62,000 nucleotides of DNA. Source: Cryptomeria japonica. Lineage: Eukaryota > Streptophyta > Pinopsida > Cupressales > Cupressaceae. This document shows, piece by piece, positions 1 through 11,500 of this stretch. The translations under genes were made by a program, and so were the position numbers. The notes beneath the pieces are model-generated. The model did not search any database and was not told the origin of the DNA. It was given only the letters and a program-made list of their open reading frames with translations. The DNA is taken from assembly GCF_030272615.1 (NCBI RefSeq), contig NC_081410.1, positions 147,120,849-147,182,848 of the forward strand, given 5' to 3'. Every line of letters starts with the position of its first letter. The stretch's first letter is position 1.

Positions 1-1330
1 TTAAGTATATATAATTTATTAATTATGGATATATATATATATATATATATAAATTAATAATTAATTTGTAGATTTAATAGCTATTAATAATTAGTATATA
101 TTTTATTAATTGTGGATTAATACATATGTATTAATTAATATCAAATTTGTATTTTGTTAAATACATGCAAGGAAGTATCATTAAATTTGGAAAATGATCA
201 TCGATTTTATTTCCCTTAAATTGTATGTTTCCATTTTTGTAAAGTGTAATATCCGTGTTGTAAAAGATAAGATTAGATTATTGCATTCAACCAAGAACGA
301 AAATGATTTTTTATTTTTGAAAACGGATATCATATTTTTATGTGAGTAATGAATATTTGATTTTATACCATTGTGTATACTGCACACATTATAATTATTG
401 TCATGTGATTTTGGTTTGAAAACTCGCAATGAAATATTTAATTTATTGTATGATGCAATTGAACCTTAGCGAGTTAGAAAACCATGAACGACTTGTACCT
501 AGATGAGGTAGATAACTGCAATCAAACTTAGATCATTTGGAAAACTGGATCGACTTTTAATGTTAAAATCAATATGGAAAAAGATTGTCTTTTCCGGTCA
601 TTGCTTATGCAAGTTTAATTTTCTATATTCACATTTGCTTAAGTAATGGCAAGACTTTGATTTGTTTGATTGGACCCTGTCGTATGGTTTATTTGGGTAC
701 CTGTTTCTGTCCTCGATCCCGAGTTTGATTGTTTTCTTGTGATGGTGTTGTAACCGGTCATGTCCTTTATGCGGGTGTCGAATGTTGGTTTGTGGTTGAC
801 CATAGCTGGTCAGGTCTCTAGATAGAGTACCGTCAGTCAGTGCACCTCGTTTGAAGTCTTGTTTGACTAGGTGGGTAATCCCTCCATTTTGAACTCTATT
901 TGCTTGACCTTATGTATTCCTGGGTTTAGGAGTTCATTTGAGTATAGTCTAGTGTCATTTGGGAAAGTGGCTTTCGATTGGGGGCCGTGCCCAAAGTGGT
1001 TGCTAGGTAACCCATCAAAAGTGTGTCTAAATAGGTGATAACCTAATATCATATTAGAGAGTTAGTTATTGAATCACTAAGTAAGTTAATTATGCCTCAC
1101 GTATGGGATGAGTGCTAGTACAGACTCAACATGTAGTGAGAAGGCCTGAAATGGAAAACCATCATCCTTGTCTTCACGAAAGGATGTGTGGGTCCACATG
1201 AGGCTTGGATGGGTTGGAGGTTCAGAATAGGTTGCTAGGGTAACCCAATGGATGGGGCCGGAACCTATTAAGACTTGCCATGGTAGTTTTCCTGCTTTGT
1301 GTCCATGGTGATTTATTTTCTTTGCTAACA
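1..1330 (-). repeat. Fragment of a long LTR-like repeat, inverted copy of the 57290-60965 family
   Basis: No gene is visible here. Positions 850-1290 align well, in reverse orientation, with about 58020-58380. Shared blocks include the equivalents of 'ccttgtcttcacgaaagg', 'agtggctttcgattggggg' and 'aggtgataaccta'. The stretch begins with A/T-rich sequence and an (AT)n run near 30-51, as the matching part of the other copy also does near 59290. The similarity fades after about 1290, so this copy is truncated or diverged. The ORFs drawn across it lack protein-family motifs and are probably chance. Confidence 0.6.
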
Positions 1331-1677
1331 TCACCCCATTTAAAAACCTTGTCCTTTCATCAAGACATTTGAATCAAAAGAATTTAACTTTTAGGAGGTT
1401 GATGGTAATTCTTCAAACTTTCTCCATTGACATATAATTCTAATTTTGTTTCTTCTAGTGTTTAATGTTGTACTACTCTAGATCATAGGATATCATTGAT
1501 ATAGTATGGGCCTAGCCATATGCCCTTTATTTTACCTTGCATTTTGCATTTATCATCTTAAAGGAAAACCATGTCATCTTTCTTGAATATTTTATCATAA
1601 TCATGCTTTAGATATCATCTTCTTTCTAAAATTTGATAATAATCCACTAGTACTTTTTCCTTGTCTAATTTCTCCAG

Positions 1678-1807
1678 TTATTTAATTCTTTGTTTTATAT
1701 ATTCAATGTCCATTAGCTTGAGGGTGAGAGCAATAACAAAGTTGGCTACTATAAAATTTAAGGGTATACTATCATCCATACCATAAACTAATTCAAATAG
1801 AGTAAAT
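1678..1807 (-). pseudogene. Ty3/Gypsy integrase, C-terminal fragment (G0, piece 3)
   Basis: On the minus strand this reads L-F-E-L-V-Y-G-M-D followed by a degenerate tail, which matches the conserved T-P-F-E-L-V-Y-G block just after the catalytic core of Gypsy integrases. The fragment ends exactly at the target site of the solo LTR at 1808-3450. If that LTR and one TSD copy are skipped, the reading frame continues into 3456-3576 with the expected A-Y-x-T-T-Y-K block. The piece therefore belongs to one element with the pieces at 3456-3576 and 19861-20055. Its stop codons make it non-functional. Confidence 0.75.
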
Positions 1808-3450
1808 TGATAACTCAATGATGAACCACTAGTACCAAACCGGTACTGAGAGGGGGGGGGTGAATCAGTACAGACACAAATACAGTCCAAAACTGGTTTG
1901 ACAACAAACACTCACAATGACTGATAAATAGAGATACCGGTAAAATAGAGTGCAACCGGTAGCATCCAGTATAGCTCAATCAGTCATGAACCGATCACTC
2001 ACTAAGCTTTTCTCTTAGCTCAATACCACATTATCATAATATTCACATACATGAACTAGTAGACTTTAACTATCAAATCTTCACAACAGTGAGTTCAATA
2101 TGTTTTATAGACAGGCATAAAACATAGAACCTTCATGTGCATAACAAATAAAATAAAGAATCACAAGACAAAAAGCATTTCACATGACACACATATTTTT
2201 CACGTGGAAACCCAACTGGGAAAAACCACAGTGGGGATGAATACCCACAAGCTGCTTTTTGAACTCTTTACAAGTCCGCTCTATTAGGAGCCTTGTCCGG
2301 TTAAGAACATTACAATAGGTTCTAGTAGGAACCGATCCTGTTAGGGATCACCCAGTTAAGGGATACCCGGTTAAGGGTTAAACCCAGTAGGGTCACCTTG
2401 TTAGAGGATTTTAAGAACTCAATAGCTAAAAGGATCTCCTAAGCTTCTCTAGCTTCTCAGAACTCATTAGCTTTGAGTTACTCGGTTAAGGGATTTATAG
2501 CAAGCCGGTTAAGACCAACCGATTTAAGGGATTTTGAATCAAGCCAGTTAAGGCTACCCTATTAGGGGATTTTACAACTGTTGAAGTGGTTAGAGATCAA
2601 TAGGTATTACAATGATCTGTTAACAACACTTAATACTAATATAGATCCATTTAGGCTCCTCTTTTCCTTCTGCACATACACTTTGCAGGTATCTCTTCTC
2701 TCCAATGGTCTGGCAAGAATCTCGTATCACTTTCATTGGATACACACTCACAACTTTTGCCAACAACTTCAGACAGAAACTTAACATCGACCTTATAGGG
2801 AACATACAAGTTGGTAGCAAAAACCTTAAACCCTAAACCTGTTAGGTTGAGCAATTCAAACGGTTCGATTCTGACCATTGAAACATACTGCATTAAATTC
2901 ACAAGTCTTGAGTCGATCTCAAGACATTCTCCATCGTCCATTATCCACCGTTTTCATGGTAGCTGATAACCCATCACGCGTTATCACCATTTGATAGACT
3001 TCACACATTCCTGAGGTAGATAGGAATAGTCTTCTTTATGCAAGATCCTTCACGCGCATAGAGCTTACGTGGCAACACGATCTATCCTCCATCATACTAC
3101 TAACTCATCACACAAAGATCACTAATTGAGTCACACAGACTTGAGATAGTCCAACCGGAAACCCCGAAGTGGAAGCTGCCTTACCAACCAGTAGTCATAT
3201 AGTGCTTCTATGTGCCGGTTCCCATAACTGCATGCCGGTTCACTTTGAACAAATGTGCCACTTCACTTTTGCATATACCGGTTCACACATATGCCGGTAC
3301 CTCTTTCTTCACTTATCTCATGTGCCGGTTCACACTATGTCTCATATTGACATCAATGACAACATACAATATCATTATGTCTTCATGCTAGTTTACATAA
3401 GGTTCATGCCGGTTCACATAATGCTCATGCCGGTTCACATAATGCCAACA
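1808..3450 (-). mobile_element. Solo LTR S1 (Copia-like), TSD taaat
   Basis: A 1643-bp unit starting TG and ending CA, flanked by perfect 5-bp duplications taaat at 1803-1807 and 3451-3455. Read on the minus strand it begins TGTTGGCATTATG, the same start type as the other Copia-like LTRs in the window. It contains 'cacgtggaaacccaac...gggaaaaaccacagtgggg' near 2197-2236, a block shared by those LTRs. A G-rich run (about 1852) follows the terminal segment, as in S2. It has no internal coding region, so it is a solo LTR left by LTR-LTR recombination. Inside are irregular repeats of 'ccggttaaggga' (2290-2560) and of 'atgccggttcaca' (3220-3445). The ORFs are not convincing. Confidence 0.85.
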
Positions 3451-3455
3451 TAAAT

Positions 3456-3576
3456 ATTGTGGATCTTTTGTAGGTAGTTAGATATGCCTATAATACTACA
3501 TATATTTTAATGTCCCAATCTATCCTATTTATATGACACATTTTAGTAAGTTTAGTGCCTATGATTTGGATTATTA
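3456..3576 (-). pseudogene. Ty3/Gypsy integrase, middle fragment (G0, piece 2)
   Basis: The minus-strand translation contains I-N-R-I-D-W-D, then an A-Y-x-T-T-Y-K-R-S-T block after one stop codon where the family has W. This is the N-x-x-D-W...L-W-A-Y-R-T-x-Y-K part of Gypsy integrase. Its left edge abuts the solo LTR S1 and its right edge is the TSD of the Tat element. The order and orientation fit the pieces on either side. Between this piece and 19861 about a dozen codons of the family are missing or unreadable. Confidence 0.75.
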
Positions 3577-3581
3577 TGAGT
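3577..3581. other. Target-site duplication (tgagt), left copy
   Basis: The five bases tgagt immediately before the 5' LTR of the Tat element recur exactly at 19856-19860 after the 3' LTR. This fixes both ends of the insertion. Confidence 0.95.
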
Positions 3582-3605
3582 TGTAGACACCCAAAATTGT
3601 CCAGT

Positions 3606-3840
3606 TTAATTAAATAAATATTTTATTTATTTAATTATCTAAGCCTAATTCTTCTATTAATTAAATAAATTTTTATTTATTTAATTAATTCATTTATCCT
3701 CTTCTAGCCTTATTTCTTATTTAAATAAATATATTTATTTATTTAAATTACCCTTTCCTAAATTAAATAAATATTTTTATTTATTTAATTGTCCTATTTC
3801 TTCTATTAATTAAATAAATCTTTATTTATTTAATTAATTC
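3606..3840. repeat. Five consecutive A/T hairpins in LTR U3
   Basis: Five near-perfect inverted repeats follow one another, each of the form (tt)aattaaataaat, a short spacer, then atttatttaatt(aa), separated by short C/T-rich linkers. The same block lies in the 3' LTR at 19086-19320 without a single change. Each unit could form a stem of about 12-15 bp. Confidence 0.85.
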
Positions 3841-4000
3841 ATTATCTTTTTCTACACATGACACATGTCATTCATCTCTTAATTCCTACACTACCTACCC
3901 CTTTCATTACTTTGCTATTTCTTTTACCTACCCTCTAATCCTAGCCAACCTCTCTTTTTACACCTCTCAATCTTAACCCTCCATTTCATATTGTGTCTTC

Positions 4001-4008
4001 TATTTAAG
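4001..4008 (+). promoter_or_regulatory. Candidate TATA box of the Tat LTR
   Basis: The sequence tatttaag sits about 420 bp into the LTR, followed some 25-30 bp later by C/T-rich sequence that could hold the transcription start. The same sequence is at 19481-19488 in the 3' LTR. Assignment is by sequence resemblance and position only. Confidence 0.4.
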
Positions 4009-4375
4009 AAGATGCTTCCTTCATTGTCAAACCCTAATCACTCTAAGGACCCTAATCACTCATGCTAATGATCACTTGGCTACACTACGATCCTACTTGC
4101 AACCACATTCCGTTCTTTGTTGAGCTCTTGTGCATACAAAAATCTGAGAGCAAATATACATCAAGCAAGATCAATGGAGATAGGAAGAATGGAGATCAAA
4201 ACCCTATTGGACATGTGATGGTATAATCTTTGTGATTTTTGAGTTATTTGCATTGTCTTAGGTAATCTTCATATGTTATGGTGGATCTTTGTTGATTGTT
4301 GGGCTAGGGTTTTGTGGTTGGATTCATTTAGCCTTTCAATATTGTTGTTATTGTTATCCATTTTCACCATACACA

Positions 4376-6607
4376 TTTTGGCATGCCCGGTGGGACTCTT
4401 GTCCCTTTGCATTTAACATTTTTGTTGCAGATTTTGCATTTTTGAAGTTGCAGATCGAACATTTTTCGACGACATTTTAGGTATTTCTGCGTCTACGAGC
4501 GTTCGGATCGCGTCTCTGAATTTCAGAAGTGTCTGCGAGATCGGGAACCGCGTCTGTGTTTTTGTCAAAATTTATTTTGCAGGTTTCCGGAAGGGGCGTC
4601 TGTGTTTCCGAAACGTGTCTGTGTTTCATATGACCGCGTCTGTGTCTTGGAAGGGCGTCTGTGTTCTCTGAGCGTGTTTGTGCATCACAGAACCGCGTCT
4701 GTGTCATACAGACGCGTCTGTGTCTGGTATAACTGCGTCTGTGTTTACTGCTTTGAAATTTTCAAATTTTCTTTGATTCAATTTTTCGGATTTCGCGCTT
4801 AGGGTTTTAGATCTGGTTTATTTTTGGACTAACCCTTGCAGATCTAGCTAACCAAGTTTGTGCAGCTTGCTTTGGGAGCAAAAACGTTTTTGTTGAAGGC
4901 CCCTTTTTCACAAAGTCTTTTGGGTTTTCTAAAATTTACCTAACTTGTGTGCTTGCAGGAAGGGGTTATCATTTGAAACAACCCAAACTACTAACAAATT
5001 TTGTTGCAGGGCCTTAGCTAGGGTTTTGTAATTTTGTTGTGTGCCTTGTTTTCATAGATTAGCAAACACTTCCATTGGTGCACTAAAATTGAATCATTGT
5101 CTTTTGTGTCTTGAGCAATAGACTCTTTTTGTTTAATCTTTAGAGGGCCTGTCTTCCCGTGTGGTCATTAGGACTACTAGTGAGAAGAGAACGACCCAAG
5201 TGGTAGCAAAAGAAAAGCCATCTTCTTCCAAGCCACTATAATCAAATGTATTCATGGTGGAAACTATGAATAACGTGTGCTGATTAGTTCATACCGACAC
5301 TATGTCTCCCCATAAACCCGTTTGATCAAATTTATTTGATCATTTGTAGGGCGTAACCCCTACCGGCTGGGAGCCTTCTGTATTTACAGAGCTGAAAGTG
5401 CCGCATGTATGGCCACACGAGTGGATGCCCTTACTAGCACCTTTTTGTTTTAGAAGCCCAAATCCTTCTAGTTGTTGAGGCAGGAGGTCGGACCTCTGGT
5501 AGCGGCCCACACACATACGGTTCTTAGTAGAGATACAAAGTTCGCCATGGGGAGTTTTCATGGGGACTGATGCTTGGCTGACCCGAGAAGTGAGTGTCGA
5601 GGGTGGAGCCAGTGAGGTCAAGCATCTAAGTATCCGCTCTGAATAGCGTAGCGTCGGGGGTAAAACCCTATGTGGGATCAACAACTATTGTCTTGGCCAA
5701 CCTTAAGATTCGTGCTTGTCTTATGCTAAACACTCAAACATTCAAGACCAAACAACAAAACATTGTGTCTTTTGTGTCTTCAAGTGTATGCAAAACATTT
5801 TACATCAAACAACACACTTTTGGAGTTTAAACACTTGTAAACATTGAGTCCTCATCAACATTGTGTCCTCTTGTCATGAAAAAAAAAACAGTCAAACAGT
5901 CGGATTTGGTCACAACAAAACAATTTCACAGATTGGGAAAATTGCACGAAGTTTATAGAAACGCGTCTGTGTCTGTTTTAACCGCGTCTGGGTCATCTAA
6001 GCCGTCTGTGAAGGGCAGAATAGCGTCTGTGTTTTTAGTAGCGTCTGTGTCTAACAGAGAAGCGTCTGTGTCTGGGAATCGCGTCTGTGAAGTATACAGA
6101 GGCGTCTGTGTCAGGAATTGAAAATTTTGACAGTTCAACAAACAAAGGAAATCAGTTTTGGCATACTTGAGCTTCCTAGGTTGTCTCTTCAGGTTTCATC
6201 TAGCATTCAACCTGTCCTAAGGTCTCATACAGTCCATCATTGCTTTACATCTCATTTTACATTCATACTTGTCTAAAACTTGGGTCAAAAAGGTCACTTG
6301 CTTGTCCTCACTATACTTTTTCAACACACTACATACAACTACACTTTGCTAAGTGGTCCCTCATCAAGGTTTCTTACCTTTGGGTCTCATTTGGTCTTAC
6401 TTAGAGTCAAGGTCAGCTTACCTCATCAAGAGAAACAATCATCTCTTTGGAAGTCACACCTACTCTACTACTTACATACTTGGTCTTACACTTTGGACAT
6501 TGCAAGTACACCTCAAGATTCATTTACACTCCATACAACTCTTGGTCTTCCATACTCTTTTCATATTTTTCATCTAGTCTCTCACATATTGGTCAAACAC
6601 CTAGTTC
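4376..6607 (+). other. Long Tat leader with GCGTCTGTGT repeat clusters
   Basis: 2.2 kb between LTR and gag without a convincing gene. It holds two clusters of the 10-mer gcgtctgtgt: seven exact copies at 4550, 4596, 4636, 4655, 4695, 4714 and 4735, and five exact copies at 5963, 6023, 6041, 6062 and 6102, plus one-base variants. Between them (5340-5690) is a more GC-rich stretch. The short ORFs here do not resemble known proteins. A leader this long could be shortened by splicing; I see no decisive splice pair. Confidence 0.7.
4379..4396 (+). other. Primer-binding site candidate of the Tat element
   Basis: tggcatgcccggtgggac starts three bases after the 5' LTR. It has the usual TGG opening of a tRNA 3' end complement. 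I cannot name the priming tRNA with confidence; it is not the initiator-Met type. Confidence 0.6.
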
Positions 6608-8497
6608 ATGGTTGAAACCCGCCTTCAAAAATCTAGGAGAATAGCTAAAGAAGCTCAAGAATCCGCAAACATGAGTTCTTATGAGTATGACAATGATTTA
6701 TTTTATAATCCTGAGCACACTACATTACCAGACATGGATGTTTATAGAAACAATCCAAATTGGGAAAACACAAACACTACAAACAACAATGCTACACGCA
6801 ATGACAATGTGGACAGCCTTTCAATACTATCAGCAGACATAGAAGAATCCATAATGAATCCTCATTTCAATAGATTGGTTGAAGAGATAATGAGGAGAGA
6901 TCGACAATACTTCTTGCACATGATGGCACAAAGTGGAGCTAAAATACCTCATGACTTTGACATGTCTCAACTTATGGAAAGTCGACCCTCACAACAAACT
7001 CAATCCAACATGGATCAAAGGAAACCAAATAGTGGAGGAAATAGAGCACCGAATATGATGCCAGAGTCACCATCAGTTTTACTTCAAAAACCAGAAATCC
7101 CACATACACAAGCTCAAACATATGATACTTACCTTCGAAGACCATCATGGAAGCCTTATGTGGATAGATATGCTCAATCACATGCTCAAGGTATGGATCA
7201 ATCAAAACAAGTGGATACTCAAAGACATCCTCAAAATTTTGACACAAGGAGACCTCATGTCAAAATTGGGGGCAACACAATGGAAAATGAAATGCCTATT
7301 GAATATGGTATATATGCACAAAATAGATATGGGGTCCCTCAACATGAAGTTATGCCAAGTGCTCCATATATGCCGCAGCAATATAGACCTCCATATGGAC
7401 ATGTCTACGATCAGTATCATCCATACATGCAACAAGCTCCTCCTCAAATGGGTGTTTCAAATACGGGGTATGCTACAAGAAATCAATCTCCTCCCAAAAA
7501 TAATTTGGAGCAACAAATAAGAGATTTACAAAAGAAAATGGAGGACATGAGTACATCAAAACCAACATACACTATGAGAGATATATGTCCTTATCCCTTT
7601 GATAAGAGCATTCCAATGCCTCCATTTCCTGCACACTTTGTGACGCCAAAATTTGACAAGTATAGAGGGAAAGGAGACCCCAAGGCACACATAAGACAAT
7701 TCTTCACAGCCTGCATTGAGGTAGCCGCAGAAGAAACATACTTGATGAGGTTGTTCCCACAGAGTTTAGACGATCAAGCTATGGAATGGTTTTCTCAACT
7801 ACCTCCTGGTATTAAGTCATGGGGCGACTTAGCAGAGGCATTCATTCAGCATTTCTCTTACAACATAGAAACAGATGTCTCAGTCACTACCTTGTGCAAT
7901 ATGAAACAAAAGGAAGGAGAATCTTTCGCAACATTTTTGCAAAGATGGAGAAATTTAGCTAGCAGATGTTCTTGCAAAATCCCATAGAAACAAATGGTGG
8001 AAATGTTCACTCAAAACGTTAATAAGGACATTGGATATGACCTCAGGAAAGCTTGTTTGTCCACATTCAAGGATGTTATTGAAAAGGGCTTAGCCATAGA
8101 AAAGGTCTTAATTGAACAAGGAGTCATCAAGATATTCAAAGAAAACAAAGAGGAATTTAAAGGAAAGGACAAACCAAAATTTTGGAACAAGAACAAGAAC
8201 ACAGTTAATGATGGTGTTGTTGATGCCAATACAGTGAGACCCAAATTCATCTTTTCTGGATCAAGTTCTACCAACAATCAAGTGAACACTCAAACAACTT
8301 CTAAACCACGAAGGAAGTACACTCCATTGGGAGAACCACTTGAATCAGTATTCAAAAAGCTTGTGGCAAACAAAGTGATCACAGTTCCAGATTTTCCTCC
8401 ATATGAACCAAGGTCAAACCAAATTGGTGGAATGATGATGAGTATTGTGAATTTCATAAGAGCAAGGGTCATAAGACAGGTAATTGCCATCGACTGA
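6608..8497 (+). pseudogene. gag: Tat gag (capsid region), broken by a stop and a frameshift
   Basis: Gag packages the element RNA into cytoplasmic virus-like particles. The reading frame opens at 6608 with M-V-E-T-R and runs 459 codons. A Gln/Pro/Met-rich N-terminal half is followed at about residues 325-455 by a retrotransposon-gag domain (K-F-D-K-Y-R-G-K-G-D-P, then M-E-W-F-S-Q-L-P). An in-frame TAG at 7985-7987 interrupts it, and the same frame resumes with the C-terminal part of the domain to TGA at 8495. Around 8416-8418 one A appears to be missing. From there the sense continues one frame over (W-N-D-D-E-Y-C-E-F-H at about 8429), giving a Cys/His knuckle of C-x2-H-x4-H-x4-C type, which runs directly into the protease-RT frame. 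The usual gag start cannot be proven, but no upstream in-frame ATG looks better. Confidence 0.85.
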
Positions 8498-8505
8498 AGA
8501 ACATT

Positions 8506-11500
8506 GTGCAAGATCTCATTGATAGAGGTGACATTGAGATTGAGGGACATTCATCTAATCAAGAACATGAGATGTTTAAGGAACCATTCCCAAAACATGA
8601 CAAAGGAAAAGGCAAAGTCACAGATGATCAAGCCAATTACACTAGAGCACCTTATAATTATGATTTTACTATCAACCACATCTCAATGGACAATTATATC
8701 TCTACTATTACTATCAAGAACAAAAATCCTGAGAATCCTTCTCAGAGACCTAAGATTGTCCTAAGAGGTGTTGGATCTTCGTCCGAATCTACCTCCGAAT
8801 GTCATGTTACAACTCGTCGAGGTAAAATCACGTTGCCAGGTGCCTCCACTAAGAACACCGCTTCTTCATCTACCAAACTGGAGTATGACCTTGTAGAACA
8901 GTTAGGGAAGACACCCGCGCTCATCTCTATCCTTGAGCTTCTACGCATATCCCCTGCTCATAAAGCTATCCTTGACAAAATCTTGAGAGACACTGCTGTT
9001 CCTACTGATCTGAACGTGGACCAGTTTCAAGCCATGGTGGGATACCTTTCCATTCCACATTCCCTTACGTTCACAGAAGCTGATGACGCCTCCATAAGTC
9101 AGCCACATAATGCACCTTTACACGTTGAAGCCTTCATACATAAAAATCGAATAAAGCGAGTCCTGATAGATGGAGGAGCAGGTCTAAACATTTGTACCTT
9201 GAGCACCATTAAACAATTGGGATATTCTAACAAGGCTGTGAATTCTACAAATCAAATCACCATCAAGGCATATGATGATGAAGAGCGCTCGTCCAAGGGC
9301 ACAGTCACCTTACCGCTAAGAATAGGGCCAGTCACAAAGGATGTGGTTTGTCAAGTCCTAGATCTAGATCTCACATATAACATATTGCTAGGACATCTTT
9401 GGATTCATGAAATGAGGGCAGTCCCATCAACATATCATCAATGCATTAAGTTTCCTCATAATGGAGTTGAGGTAACAGTCAACGGTGATCCAAATCCATT
9501 CATATATTGCAATAACTTGAGATCACATACTGAGACCATCATTCCCAGTAATCGTGAGGCTACTCCTTCTTCGGCATACATTGATCCTGAGTCATTGAAA
9601 CCCTCGACATCCAAACAAGGTGAACTTAGAGGCAAATTTCAGGACAAAGGAATGGGAGAATACACTTTGAATCAGACCATGTTTTTACGACAAGTCATGA
9701 GTTCTCCAAAAGAATATGGGAGGCCACATCCTAACAAGCAAATCTCCATCATGATACTCAAATGGGATCCTACTACCTTTCAAAGATGGGGTGAACTAGA
9801 AGAGGAAAATTTATATAAAATGCTCTACAAAGACATTGAAGAGGACACACATGATCAGAATAATATACCCTGTGAGAACTATGGCAAAGGCTTCAAAATT
9901 CTACAAAGATTCGGGTATGATGGAAAAAGCCCTCTCGGGTTACGCAAAGAAGGCGTCATGGAGCCCTTACAACCTGAATTGACTGTAAGAAGGGAAAGCT
10001 CAAAGGGACTTGGTTTTCTGACTTCCAAGACCCATACTAAAAGGACAAAAGAGGCATCGCAAATCAAAGTTGTCGAAGTTCAACAAGAGGATTACTATTC
10101 TACAGATTCCAACGAATGGGAATGGGGTTCAGACAAATCCTCCAGTGACTATGAGCTCACCGAGACATTCAGAGAGCCAGATGAACCCACAGAAGAGGAG
10201 GAATTTTACAAAAGGTTCAAAGTTGGTCAAGAACCAACTCATAAGGATTTCCCACAGTCTTCGTTTCAAAGTCCTAGGTCGAAATCACATAGGATGAGGA
10301 CACCTGTCCCAGAAGGCGCTACTAGTGATGACAATTTGGATTCGCTCACGATCGAAACTGATGAGGAGAGTGCCATCGATGACCTTGACGATTGCCTCGA
10401 CATACCCGAATATAACCGCATCTTCACTCTTAGCCCTGCAAACTCTGAAAACATTAAAGACCTTCCCCTTGTTCACCCCCAACTCATTGACTGGGATTAT
10501 GAAGGATCAACACAATTTGATACATTTCAAAATGACGAAGCCATTATCGACTATCTTGGCATACGAGATGATCTTCCCCCTGGAGACCACAAAGCAGGAT
10601 ACATCATAGAGCTCAACAACATGGCATACTTTGGTGAGGGTGTCGGACCTTCCAGTCGTAAAAATGTGAAAATAAGAACAAAACAAGAATCTTATGGCGA
10701 AAACCACATTGTGGCGCTATCTGATCCCAAAAAAGTAAAAATAAAGGACGAATCTGAGGGCGAAAACCTCTCTGAGGCACCCGAAGATGGAAGGCTCGAC
10801 ATTCTCCCAGCATCATATGAGGAAAAATCATCCATGTTGATAGAAGAGACTATAAAGACAAACATTGGTACAGAAGAGGTTCCACACAACATATTTCTGG
10901 CTCAATCATTGACAGAGTCTGAGAGGGCAAAATTCATAAACTTCTTCAAGGAACGACAAATCAACTTTGCATGGTCATATGCTGATATGCCTGGACTAGA
11001 TCCAGATTTGGTAATGCATCATTTGACAGTCAAACCGGGGGCAAAGCTAGTGAAACAAAAATTAAGGAAAATGCACCCGCAAGTGGCATTACTAGTCAAA
11101 GCAGAGCTGGAGAAATTATTGGATCTTGGATTCATACGCCCAATTGATTATCCCGAATGGATCTCCAATTTGGTACCTGTCAGTAAACCAGATCGCAGCA
11201 TCCGAATATGTACAGACTTCAGAGATATTAACAAAGCTTGTCCAAAAGATGACTTCCCATTACCAAACATCGACTTGATCGTTGATCTCACAGTAGGTCA
11301 CGAAATGTTATCTTTAATGGACGGATTCTTCGGTTATAATCAAATCAGGATTGCACCTGAAGATCAACATAAAACATCATTCACTTGTCCATGGGGAACT
11401 TTCTGTTGGAATGTCATGCCCTTTGGGCTGAAAAATGCAGGTGCTACATATCAAAGAGCAATGACCACTATCTTTCATGATCTCATGCACATAACCGTGG

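Larger units (their letters stand above)
3582..4375 (+). repeat. 5' LTR of the Tat element
   Basis: 794 bp beginning TGTAGACACCC and ending CATACACA. The first third (3606-3840) is a run of five A/T-rich hairpins. A TATA-like sequence lies at 4001-4008, and the LTR continues with 'aaccctaatcactc' repeats. It pairs at constant offset (15480) with the 3' LTR, with four substitutions and no indel. Confidence 0.96.

Noticed and set aside
3169-3453. 94-codon plus-strand ORF at the end of solo LTR S1
   Set aside because: It is made of the repeated 'atgccggttcaca' unit and ends at the LTR edge; no domain.
5340-5684. 114-codon minus-strand ORF in the Tat leader
   Set aside because: No recognised domain, and the GC-rich leader segment explains the open frame.
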